From contig NZ_JAMZGM010000002.1 of the NCBI RefSeq assembly GCF_024158605.1, positions 1 to 64,000 of the forward strand: a stretch of 64,000 nucleotides of DNA, read 5' to 3'. The DNA comes from Sebaldella sp. S0638. Its GTDB lineage: Bacteria; Fusobacteriota; Fusobacteriia; Fusobacteriales; Leptotrichiaceae. The translations under genes and the position numbers were made by a program. The notes below the pieces were generated by a model. The model had not been told where the DNA came from. It made no database searches and saw only the letters and a list, made by a program, of their open reading frames with translations. Shown one piece after another: positions 57,081 to 64,000 of this stretch (its first letter is position 1; each line of letters opens with the position of its first letter).

Positions 57081-57110
57081 TATGCCGGATTTATCTCCCG
57101 GCATTTTTTA
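57081..57110 (+). terminator. Terminator of the sensor-LytTR-barrel operon
   Basis: ATGCCGG (57082-57088) and CCGGCAT (57098-57104) with an intervening loop, then a T run on the plus strand. Confidence 0.85.
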
Positions 57111-57191
57111 TATAAGCAAAATAAAACGTTCTTTCTTTTCAAAATGTGTAATTTATGCTAAAATGTCAATACCAAAGGAAAGTGAGGAATC

Positions 57192-57764
57192 ATGAAATCT
57201 AAATATATAAAATTAGGGCTGCTTCTTCTGCTGCTCCTGTCGCTTTTTTCCTGTAATAATTCAAAAAAGGAAATCAGAGTTATTGTAGATAACTATTATT
57301 CTTCATTGAAAAAAGGTGATTTAGATCAAATGTTAAATCTTTTTTCTTATGATATTAAGCTGTCTTATGACAATCTTTACCAGCAAAACCCTGAATTAAA
57401 GACCTTTACCTCTGACACTCTGAAAATCGTAGGTTCTTCATTTAATTATGAAATAGAAAAGGTAAAAATAAAAGATAATAAAGCAGTTGTAACCATAAAG
57501 GAAACAGGGCTTGATAAAGAAATGCTTGATAAGAAAATTAAAGAATTAACTGCAAAAGAGAGTTTTATACCAAGCAATAACAATGATTTTGAAAAAGCGA
57601 AAAAAGAATTTGTCGATTATCAGATGAATATTCTTTCAAAAGCTTCAAAAGAAGTGAAAGAAAAAAAGACTTCGACAACTACCCTGACTCTGGAAAAGGA
57701 GAAAAACGGATGGGTAATTACCACTAAAAATTTATTAAGAGTTATTCCAAAAGACGGACTTTAA
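57192..57764 (+). CDS. Lipoprotein of unknown function (DUF4878/DUF5105-like)
   Basis: A 190-aa protein with a lipoprotein signal: a leucine-rich stretch and the lipobox LFSC, placing the lipid Cys at about residue 21. The mature part starts with a helix (IRVIVDNYYSSLKKGD) and ends with strands (TLTLEKEKNGWVITTKN), the layout of NTF2-like DUF4878/DUF5105 lipoproteins. GTGAGG precedes the start. It is monocistronic; its role is unknown. Confidence 0.75.
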   Translation: MKSKYIKLGLLLLLLLSLFSCNNSKKEIRVIVDNYYSSLKKGDLDQMLNLFSYDIKLSYDNLYQQNPELKTFTSDTLKIVGSSFNYEIEKVKIKDNKAVVTIKETGLDKEMLDKKIKELTAKESFIPSNNNDFEKAKKEFVDYQMNILSKASKEVKEKKTSTTTLTLEKEKNGWVITTKNLLRVIPKDGL

Positions 57765-57791
57765 AAAGGGCTTATAACAGCCCCTTTTTTA
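57763..57791 (+). terminator. Terminator of the lipoprotein gene
   Basis: AAAAAGGGCT and AGCCCCTTTTTT form a bulged stem around a short loop (57763-57790), immediately after the stop codon. The A run on the left may also serve the converging gene. Confidence 0.8.
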
Positions 57792-57808
57792 TTCTAAAAA
57801 ATTTGATT

Positions 57809-58321
57809 TTATTCCGCTTCCCCGTGCATATAGTATTTATTTTTATCTTTTGCCCTGTAAAAATCTACTATCTCAAAAGTTTTTACATCTGCATTTCTGA
57901 TTTTTCTACCGCTGTAATACACAGAGTTTTTATCCTTGGCATATCTGTATTTTATATATTCAAAAGTCTCAGGATCAGAGTTTTTTATTTTTACATTATT
58001 ATAATATACATTATTCTTATCTTTAGTATAAAAATCCGATACATAATCAAAAGTGCCGGAATCTGTGCCGGGCAGTTTTTCTCCGTTATAGTATACTGCT
58101 TCCCCGCTCATCAGGTAACCGTTCACAAAATTTCTATACTCCTCGTCCATACCTTCAGTTTCAAAAAATTTTGCCTTATTAGTGTCTATATTCCCTATTT
58201 TCTCAATATTATAATAAATACTGTTTTTATCTCTGCACGGTCCTTCATATATCTCTGCTGCCTGCGCGGAATATACGTTAAAGAATACAAATAGTGCTGT
58301 AACTGCATATAATTTTTTCAT
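57809..58321 (-). CDS. DKNYY-domain exported protein
   Basis: A 170-aa protein with a signal peptide (about 1-21, ending SAQA). The body has repeats of the DKNYY type: DKNSIYYN, GEAVYYNGEKLPGTD, DKNNVYYNNVKIKNSD, DKNSVYYSGRKIRNAD and a last DKNKYYM, each with a following xxxTFE strand. DKNYY proteins are common in fusobacteria and form repeat surfaces of unknown role. It is probably periplasmic or on the outer membrane. It converges with the lipoprotein gene. Confidence 0.88.
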   Translation of the reverse strand: MKKLYAVTALFVFFNVYSAQAAEIYEGPCRDKNSIYYNIEKIGNIDTNKAKFFETEGMDEEYRNFVNGYLMSGEAVYYNGEKLPGTDSGTFDYVSDFYTKDKNNVYYNNVKIKNSDPETFEYIKYRYAKDKNSVYYSGRKIRNADVKTFEIVDFYRAKDKNKYYMHGEAE

Positions 58322-58342
58322 TTAATCACACCTTTTTATTAT

Positions 58343-59197
58343 TCAATACTCATCAAGATAACTATGTTTTTCCCCGCCGGCTTTCCAGCCGAGAATTTTT
58401 TCCAGATTTACATTTTTCGTGGAATTCAGTATATTTTTCTTTATATTAGGGTTAGTTTTCACCATCTCCCTGATAAGCTCTTTTGTTTCCCGCCTTTTTG
58501 AGGAAGTCTTTCCTGCTGCCACTGTACACCCGCAGTTCATTGCCAGAATTCCGTTATTCACAGTAAACTTTATTATATCCTTTTCCTCTACATAATAAAG
58601 CGGTCTTATTAACTCTATATCAAAATTATCAGCTTTAAGCCTTGGAAGCATTGTCTCATATTTACTCATCTGAAAGATACTCATAAGCACAGTTTCCGCT
58701 ACATCGTCCATATGATGACCAAGAGCAAGCTTATTACATCCCAGACTCACTGCTTTGGTATAAAGACTTCCCCTTCTCATTTTTGCACACATATAGCACG
58801 GATAATCCTTAGCCATTTTTTCAGCTATTTCAAATATATTATCATCATATATCTCACATGGAATTCTTAAATGATCAAGATTTTTTTGCAGATTTTGCAG
58901 ATTTTCCGAATTAAACCCGGGATTCATGGAAATAAAAACCAGCTCGAATTTAGTCCTGCTTGCCCTCTGTAATTCCTGTAAAAGCTTAGCCAGAAGCAGG
59001 CTGTCTTTCCCCCCTGATATAGCGACAGCTATTTTATCCCCCTCCTCTATCAGGGAAAATTCTTTTGCAGCCTTTATAAAAGGTGACCACAAATATTTTC
59101 TGTATTTTTTTTGTATGCTTCTTTCTATTTCATCTGTAGTTTTTAGTTCTGTTACTGGTAATACAGCTTCACAGCTTACATTTGCTAATGAGTTCAT
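58343..59197 (-). CDS. TtcA-like PP-loop tRNA thiolase
   Basis: A 284-aa enzyme of the tRNA 2-thiocytidine (TtcA) family. The PP-loop AISGGKDSLLL lies near residue 60 and binds ATP. A CYMCAKMRRG pair near 134 and an NCGC motif near 222 would hold an iron-sulfur cluster. GHHMDDVAETVLM is also characteristic. TtcA makes 2-thiocytidine at position 32 of some tRNAs. Related enzymes make other thiolated bases, so the target nucleoside is probable, not certain. Confidence 0.85.
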   Translation of the reverse strand: MNSLANVSCEAVLPVTELKTTDEIERSIQKKYRKYLWSPFIKAAKEFSLIEEGDKIAVAISGGKDSLLLAKLLQELQRASRTKFELVFISMNPGFNSENLQNLQKNLDHLRIPCEIYDDNIFEIAEKMAKDYPCYMCAKMRRGSLYTKAVSLGCNKLALGHHMDDVAETVLMSIFQMSKYETMLPRLKADNFDIELIRPLYYVEEKDIIKFTVNNGILAMNCGCTVAAGKTSSKRRETKELIREMVKTNPNIKKNILNSTKNVNLEKILGWKAGGEKHSYLDEY

Positions 59198-59267
59198 TTT
59201 TTCTCCTTACTTACTGATATTCCTCTTTATTCTCCTGCTCTGTTTTATATATTATTATCAATATTCT

Positions 59268-59798
59268 TTACTTATTTAAATTATTTTTCGAATCTCTTTC
59301 CAGTTCACACCTAAATTGAACAACTGTAGATGCTGCACCTGTATATGACATATTAATTAATTTTTTATAAGGATACATCTGATATCTTTTCATCCTGAAT
59401 ACTTCTTCTCCATTTCTGCTCTCTTCTACAATCATATAGAGTCTTTGCCCCACTTCAGTATTTTTAGGATATACATCTAAAAGCATCCCCGGAAACCCCT
59501 GCATTACAAGAGTTTTTTCATTATCTACATACATTTTCCTGTTTATATCCAGTATATACATTCTGTATTTCCCGTTCTGTACTATATCATCAAAGAATGC
59601 TTTTCTTAATTCATCATATCCCAAATGATCTTCATTCTTATCATACACTAATTTTTTGTACTTTTCTGCCTGTTCCTCTATTTTCTGCATTGTTACACAT
59701 GGATTATCCGAATCAACATAACTGTTAAAATAATTTTCCGTAACTTTATAAATAACCAATGCAGATATAAATATTAAAATATAAAATAATTTCTTCAT
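59268..59798 (-). CDS. Hypothetical membrane-anchored protein
   Basis: A protein of about 176 aa. I start at ATG 59798 because GAGGGG lies ahead and a typical anchor (KKLFYILIFISALVIYKV) follows at once; the longer frame from 59864 has no such signal. After the anchor the domain is soluble and probably periplasmic, with a single CV pair (NPCVTMQK) and a late CELERD. No family is recognised. Confidence 0.65.
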   Translation of the reverse strand: MKKLFYILIFISALVIYKVTENYFNSYVDSDNPCVTMQKIEEQAEKYKKLVYDKNEDHLGYDELRKAFFDDIVQNGKYRMYILDINRKMYVDNEKTLVMQGFPGMLLDVYPKNTEVGQRLYMIVEESRNGEEVFRMKRYQMYPYKKLINMSYTGAASTVVQFRCELERDSKNNLNK

Positions 59799-59892
59799 TT
59801 TCCTGCCCCTCAAACTGTTTATTTCCCCCGACTGTTCCTTTACTTTATAAAATTTATTATACAATATTAAATAATTTTTGTATACATAAAAA

Positions 59893-59916
59893 AACTACCC
59901 TAAAATCAAGGCAGTT
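59893..59916 (-). terminator. Terminator downstream of xdhC
   Basis: AACTaCC (59893-59899) and GGcAGTT (59910-59916) form a stem with a wobble pair, with a T run after it on the minus strand. Confidence 0.65.
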
Positions 59917-59927
59917 AATAATATAAA

Positions 59928-60761
59928 CTATTTCAAATGTTTCTGTATTATACTGTCTACAACAGAATCTTCCAGTTTTCTATGCTCGGGAGTTCCTTCG
60001 TTTTTCACCATAAGTATCTCTGCCATTATACTCACCGCTATCTCTTCGGGCATTTGATTTGATATATCTATCCCCACAGGCCCGTAAATACGTTTTATAT
60101 CTTCTCCGGAAAAACCGTCTTTCAGAAGTGTCTCCCTAAGAAATATCTGCTTTTTACGGCTTCCTATTGCCCCGATGTATCTTGCTTTTGTTTTCAGAAC
60201 CTCTTTTACGAATTCAAGATCAGTAATATGGCTTTTTGTAGTAATTACCACATATGTATTTTCATCTATTGAAGCATTTTTTACTATATCTTTATAAAAA
60301 CCGACCATTATCTTATCGGCCTTTTGCAGACTCGGCTTATTCAGATAATCTTCCCTGTCGTCTATTACCTCACAGTTAAACCCGAGAAATTTAGCTACTT
60401 CCAAAACTTTTTCGCCGACATGCCCTCCGCCTGCAATAACTATTTTTTCATTTGGTCTGAAAATTTTTATAAAACCTTTTACAGTTCCTCCGCACTGCAT
60501 TTTCAAATCCCCGTCAGGTGTCAGACTGTGTTCAAAATTTCTGTCTGCATCATGTTTCAATGCCTCCACAGCTTCACCTGTTACAAAGTATTCTACTTTT
60601 CCACCGCCGATAGAACCGTATGTCTCCCCGTTTTCCCAGACAAGCATAAGAGAACCGGTATCACGCGGTGTAGAACCTCCTACATCTGTTAAGGTTACTA
60701 ATGCTACTTTTTTATGATCTTCAAGGTTTTCCAGTATTTTTTTCAAAATTAACTCTTCCAT
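59928..60761 (-). CDS. XdhC-family molybdenum hydroxylase maturation protein
   Basis: A protein of about 277 aa of the XdhC/CoxI family, which helps insert or sulfurate the molybdenum cofactor of xanthine dehydrogenase-type enzymes. VALVTLTDVGGSTPRDTG opens the XdhC domain, GSIGGGKVEYFV follows, and the C-terminal Rossmann domain has IAGGGHVGEKVLEVAKFLGF and GAIGSRKK. I start at ATG 60761, with AGGAGGG four bases ahead; a frame from 60830 has no such site. It lies directly after yqeB in the same direction, in a Se/Mo hydroxylase maturation cluster. Confidence 0.88.
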   Translation of the reverse strand: MEELILKKILENLEDHKKVALVTLTDVGGSTPRDTGSLMLVWENGETYGSIGGGKVEYFVTGEAVEALKHDADRNFEHSLTPDGDLKMQCGGTVKGFIKIFRPNEKIVIAGGGHVGEKVLEVAKFLGFNCEVIDDREDYLNKPSLQKADKIMVGFYKDIVKNASIDENTYVVITTKSHITDLEFVKEVLKTKARYIGAIGSRKKQIFLRETLLKDGFSGEDIKRIYGPVGIDISNQMPEEIAVSIMAEILMVKNEGTPEHRKLEDSVVDSIIQKHLK

Positions 60762-60860
60762 TTTACCCTCCTGATACTTTTCTGCATATTTTAGTATTTT
60801 ATTATCTGTATTCCGGTAAGCTGTAAACATTTAATTCAAATCAAGTACAATATCAAACAA

Positions 60861-61667
60861 TCAGAATCCTCTTTTTTTCATTAACGATATTACAGCTTCA
60901 AGCACTGCCCCGCCAATACTTCTCGACTTATCAGAAATGGTAAAACAATTCTTCTGTTCATCTGCTCTGGGATCTATATCTGCTATTTTAAAATTCTTTG
61001 TTACATAAAAACCATCTCTTATAATTCCTCTTAATACCCCGTCAATAGAGGCATAAACTTCATTTCCGCCTATCTTTGCGAGAACATCTCCCTTTTTCAC
61101 TATATCCCCTATATCGTGTATATTCTCTATAATGCCTTCAAATTCGCTGTAAATAACTCTTTCTTTTGTAAAGCCGGCAATATTCCCCGGAACTCCGGTA
61201 TTTTTCATGGCTTCACCTTCATATATAAGCCTTCCGAGATTATGTCCCCTCATTGTTTCAATAACTATATCCACATCTTTTCCTGCTGTAAATCCCGGCC
61301 CCAATGCTACTGTTATCGGAGCCATTCCTCTGTTTGTCCCGTAATTTTTTTTGGCAAGTATCCCGTCTACCAGTGCCACAGGATTCAATATCTGTGTACA
61401 TTCGGCTATGGGATCTACCAATACCGGAATTACCCTCTCTTCAAACATTTTATTTATTTCATCAAGATATTTTATCTTTTTTGATTTTATTCCCTCTATT
61501 TCCATTTCACCTGTATAAACTGCTTCACCATAACATACCTTTCTTCTAATAGAACTTGGATTTTCCACTTCCAAAATAAGTACGTTGAAACCGCATTTAT
61601 GCAGTTTTTCTATTGAACCTGAGGCAATATCTCCGCCTCCTCTGACTATTACCAGATTTTCATGCAT
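60861..61667 (-). CDS. yqeB: Selenium-dependent molybdenum hydroxylase accessory protein YqeB (EF2563 family)
   Basis: A protein of about 268 aa. IVRGGGDIASGSIEKLHKCGF at the N-terminus is a nucleotide-binding loop and the signature of the EF2563/YqeB family, found with selenium-dependent molybdenum hydroxylases. GTNRGMAPITVALGPGFTAG and ETMRGHNLGRLIYEG are further family segments, and a biotinyl-lipoyl-like motif region (DIVKKGDVLAKIGG) follows. ATG 61667 is chosen because AAGGAG lies ahead. It is thought to be needed to form the labile selenium centre; the mechanism is not settled. Confidence 0.88.
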   Translation of the reverse strand: MHENLVIVRGGGDIASGSIEKLHKCGFNVLILEVENPSSIRRKVCYGEAVYTGEMEIEGIKSKKIKYLDEINKMFEERVIPVLVDPIAECTQILNPVALVDGILAKKNYGTNRGMAPITVALGPGFTAGKDVDIVIETMRGHNLGRLIYEGEAMKNTGVPGNIAGFTKERVIYSEFEGIIENIHDIGDIVKKGDVLAKIGGNEVYASIDGVLRGIIRDGFYVTKNFKIADIDPRADEQKNCFTISDKSRSIGGAVLEAVISLMKKRGF

Positions 61668-61829
61668 TATTTTCTCCTTCTGCCTGTTTGGCACCTTCTG
61701 ATTAAATAATTTATACAGGAATTATCTGTAAAAATGAGAAAATATAGTTTTTAATATTTTTGAATTTATTTTTCAAAATTAATAAAACACATATTTTATC
61801 CCTGTATTTTTGCAGTTTATACTGTCCTG

Positions 61830-62072
61830 TTATTTATTTTCCTGCCTATAGTATAACTCGTACTTTCCGTCTTTAAACAAATGAACCTCTTTCACATCAG
61901 CACATAATAATTCCTCTATTTGATCATATTCCAGCCTTATGCTGATCCCGCAGCAGTTTTCCAGCTGTATGGGCGGCGGCATTATTCTGTAACGTATATT
62001 TTTAGTTTTCAGAGTATCTTCAAATCTAATTGCACCTCTTGTATTATGAAATAGAAACTGATATTCAGACAT
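61830..62072 (-). CDS. DUF3343 protein, putative Se/S carrier
   Basis: An 80-aa protein of the DUF3343 family, short and soluble. LFHNTRGAIRFEDTLK opens it, and PPPIQLENCCGISIRL holds an adjacent Cys pair near 40-41. Such proteins accompany selenium and sulfur transfer systems and may carry sulfur or selenium. Its place between yqeB and moaC fits a molybdenum-hydroxylase maturation set. Confidence 0.8.
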   Translation of the reverse strand: MSEYQFLFHNTRGAIRFEDTLKTKNIRYRIMPPPIQLENCCGISIRLEYDQIEELLCADVKEVHLFKDGKYELYYRQENK

Positions 62073-62157
62073 AAAGATCTCCTTTCTGATAACTAAACAC
62101 TTCTGGCGAAGCTGTTAAATATGTTTTTTTGTTTAATTCTTTCTGCTTACTCAAAAT

Positions 62158-62643
62158 TTATTCCTCTTCTCTTTTCCAGACTCCGCTTTTTCCGCCGAGT
62201 TTTTCCTCAAGCTTTATTTCTCCTATAACCATCCCTTTATCTATAGCCTTACACATATCATAAATTGTAAGACCAGCTACAGAAACCATCATAAGAGCTT
62301 CCATTTCCACTCCGGTTTTCCCGCTAGTCTTTACTATAGATTTAATTTTTACAGTACTGTTTTCATCATCTGTCTCAAATTCTATTTTTGCACTGGATAA
62401 AAGTATATTATGGCACATTGGTATCATGTTATAGGTATTTTTTGAAGCCATAATTGCTGCCACTCTTGCTACCCCTAGGACATCCCCTTTTTTTATATTT
62501 CCTTCTTTGATGGTTTTCAGAGTATCAGGATGCATTTTTATCTCGCCTGTTGCCACAGCTGTTCTATCAGTATCATTTTTTCCGCTTATATCCACCATTA
62601 CTGCTTTTCCTTCTTTATCAAAGTGGCTTAATTCTTTACTCAT
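62158..62643 (-). CDS. moaC: Cyclic pyranopterin monophosphate synthase MoaC
   Basis: A 161-aa enzyme that, with MoaA, makes the first stable intermediate of molybdenum cofactor synthesis from GTP. LSHFDKEGKAVMVDIS, MIPMCHNI near 73, GVEMEALMMVSVAGLTIYDM near 115 and a closing LGGKSG are family marks. moaA is not in this window. AAAGG lies just ahead of the start. Confidence 0.96.
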   Translation of the reverse strand: MSKELSHFDKEGKAVMVDISGKNDTDRTAVATGEIKMHPDTLKTIKEGNIKKGDVLGVARVAAIMASKNTYNMIPMCHNILLSSAKIEFETDDENSTVKIKSIVKTSGKTGVEMEALMMVSVAGLTIYDMCKAIDKGMVIGEIKLEEKLGGKSGVWKREEE

Positions 62644-62760
62644 GGTTTTCCTTTCCAGATAAACTTTTGATTTATATTTTTTGCGATTTCAGGAATTATC
62701 ACTACAGTTCCTTACTGCTGAATATTCCCGTTTTGCAGGATATCGCCCGTAACAGCTGTA

Positions 62761-63192
62761 TTATCCCTTTATTTCTATACTGTCATTCTTTTTTATATGC
62801 CCGCCTGTTATTACTTTGGCGAAAACACCTTCTCTCGGCATTATGCAGTCTCCCATTTTAGTATAAATACTGCATCTTGTGTGGCATTCCTTTCCGATCT
62901 GTGTTACTTCAAGCTCAAAATTATCTCCGATTATTCTTTTTCCCACAGTAAGTGCTGGAAAATCAATTCCCTGTACGATAAGATTTTCCCCGAAACTGCC
63001 GAAATCCACTTCTGCACCTTTATTCTTAAAGTTCTCTATGCTTTCATAACACAAAAGACTTACCTGCCTGTGCCAGTTCCCACCGTGTGCATCTCCTTCA
63101 AGACCAAAGTTCTCTATTAAATTTATCTCATTTATCTCTTTTTTCTGAGTCCCTTTTTTTGTACTCATGCATATTGCCACTATCTTTCCCAT
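62761..63192 (-). CDS. MOSC-domain protein
   Basis: A 143-aa small MOSC protein. GLEGDAHGGNWHRQVSLL near residue 30 is the family signature. GSFGENLIVQGID and IGKECHTRCSIY, with Cys near 101 as the likely sulfur-carrying residue, follow. MOSC proteins help with molybdenum-cofactor sulfuration or transfer. It lies directly upstream of moaC in the same direction. Confidence 0.9.
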   Translation of the reverse strand: MGKIVAICMSTKKGTQKKEINEINLIENFGLEGDAHGGNWHRQVSLLCYESIENFKNKGAEVDFGSFGENLIVQGIDFPALTVGKRIIGDNFELEVTQIGKECHTRCSIYTKMGDCIMPREGVFAKVITGGHIKKNDSIEIKG

Positions 63193-63236
63193 ATCTTCCT
63201 CCTGAATTTACTGTATCATATTAATTTTATAGAATT

Positions 63237-64000
63237 TCACATTAATATTTCTTCTGCTATCCCGAAAAAATATTTTACTCCTGTTATCATTGCTTCTTCA
63301 TTTGGAGCAAAAATAAGGATTATGCAGTTTTGGATTTTCTTTTCCGTTTTTATCCACTCCCAGCCAAACCATACACCCTTTGGCAGGATTTATATACTCT
63401 GAAAAATCTTCGCTGAAACTCTCCGGTCTCTCTTTTATTACCAGTGCATCCTTCCCGAATTTTTTCATTATGACCTTTTCTGCAATATCGCATAATTCCT
63501 CATCATTATACACTGCTTTATAATCATTTTCAAAAAATTTTATTTCTCCGCCGGCTTCGTATGCTTTTAGTATATTCTCCACTATGAGCTTCATCCTGTT
63601 TTTCACTGTCTCTCTTGTTTTTCCGTCAAAAGTCCGCACTGCTCCTGTAAGATGTGCAGTGTCAGGAATCACTCCGTATTCTTCACCTGATTTAAAGCTC
63701 GCAGTAGAAATTACCGCGGTATTAAAAGGATCTACATTTCTTGCTACTACCGACTGCAGATTCGTCACTATCTCAGAACCAATAAGAATAGGGTCTTTTA
63801 CCTGCTGCGGCATGGAACTATGCCCGCCTTTTCCTTTTACATATATATCAAAAGTATCTTTATTCGCAGTAGCAGTACCTCTTTTCACTCCAATTCTCCC
63901 CGTTTTTTCTCCGGGCATAACATGAAGTGAAAATACCATATCCATCCCGTCTAAAACTCCGCTTTTTTTCAGTTCTGCAGCACCTCCGGGCGCCATCTCC
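63237..64000 (-). CDS. M20-family amidohydrolase, 3' part, with a frameshift near the end
   Basis: Only the C-terminal part is present; the reading frame continues past the right edge (a GlyGluMet-like EMAPGG lies at the edge). It belongs to the M20D metal-dependent amidohydrolases that cut N-acyl amino acids, hippurate or similar amides. Visible motifs are GGAAEL, FSLHVMP, GKGGHSSMPQQVKDP and SEDFSEYI with metal ligands. As written the frame stops at 63298 after LHNPYF, short of the usual end. Removing one base from the A5 run at 63309-63313 restores APNEEAMITGVKYFFGIAEE to a stop at 63237. It is thus a recent frameshift or a sequencing error. Confidence 0.85.

Noticed and set aside
1-64000. 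tRNA, rRNA, CRISPR arrays, integrases or replication origins
   Set aside because: None could be recognised on reading either strand, though a weakly conserved ncRNA could be missed by eye.

Overview
This AT-rich window looks like chromosomal DNA of a fusobacterium from the Leptotrichiaceae, most like the genus Sebaldella. That assignment is inference. It rests on two giant autotransporters of the type that carries the autotransporter-associated N-terminal domain, abundant PTS genes, Gram-negative surface proteins (outer-membrane barrels and lipoproteins), and Firmicute-like gene orders such as accD-accA-pfkA-pyk. I see no tRNA, rRNA, CRISPR array, intact insertion sequence or prophage. Most genes lie on the minus strand.

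Region by region. 0-1.4 kb: an orphan SUKH-type immunity gene and a broken second immunity-like gene. 1.5-7.9 kb: an eight-gene minus-strand operon with a PRD regulator, a galactitol-type PTS IIA-IIB-IIC, a PfkB kinase, a class II aldolase, a tiny membrane protein and an HPr paralogue. 8.3-15.4 kb: a DUF1622 protein and autotransporter 1 (2223 aa). 16-18.4 kb: a Cof-type HAD phosphatase, then metK behind a SAM-I riboswitch. 18.4-19.8 kb: small hypothetical genes. 19.9-26.7 kb: an operon with a glucose/GlcNAc-family PTS, a PHP/DUF3604 protein, a cytoplasmic sulfatase, a ROK regulator and a TauE-type exporter. 26.9-34.5 kb: autotransporter 2 (2312 aa), preceded by several tiny secretory-looking ORFs and remnants. 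34.9-37 kb: recR, a GH25 lysozyme and a nitroreductase. 37.2-41.4 kb: accD-accA-pfkA-pyk. 41.5-47.5 kb: a Dus enzyme, a membrane protein, a TetR regulator, a PHP phosphatase, a secreted protein, a DHFR-like reductase and TrmN6. 47.9-48.6 kb: a candidate sRNA and a small secreted protein. 48.7-52.4 kb: mglBAC. 52.7-53.6 kb: a CDF metal exporter. 53.9-57 kb: a plus-strand operon of a 7TM sensor without a kinase domain, a LytTR regulator and an outer-membrane barrel. 57.2-59.8 kb: a lipoprotein, a DKNYY protein, a TtcA-like enzyme and a membrane-anchored protein. 59.9-63.2 kb: xdhC, yqeB, a DUF3343 protein, moaC and a MOSC protein. 63.2-64 kb: the 3' part of an M20 amidohydrolase with a frameshift, running off the window edge.

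How the genes work together. Two sugar operons combine PTS uptake with dedicated processing. In the second, a sulfated amino sugar may be phosphorylated on entry, desulfated in the cytoplasm, and the sulfate pumped out by the TauE protein. The accDA-pfkA-pyk cluster links glycolysis to fatty-acid synthesis. The xdhC-yqeB-DUF3343-moaC-MOSC group is the maturation set expected for a selenium-dependent molybdenum hydroxylase, which would fit purine or urate breakdown in a gut symbiont. The likeliest undescribed systems are the kinase-less sensor/LytTR/porin operon and the PTS-sulfatase-exporter operon.
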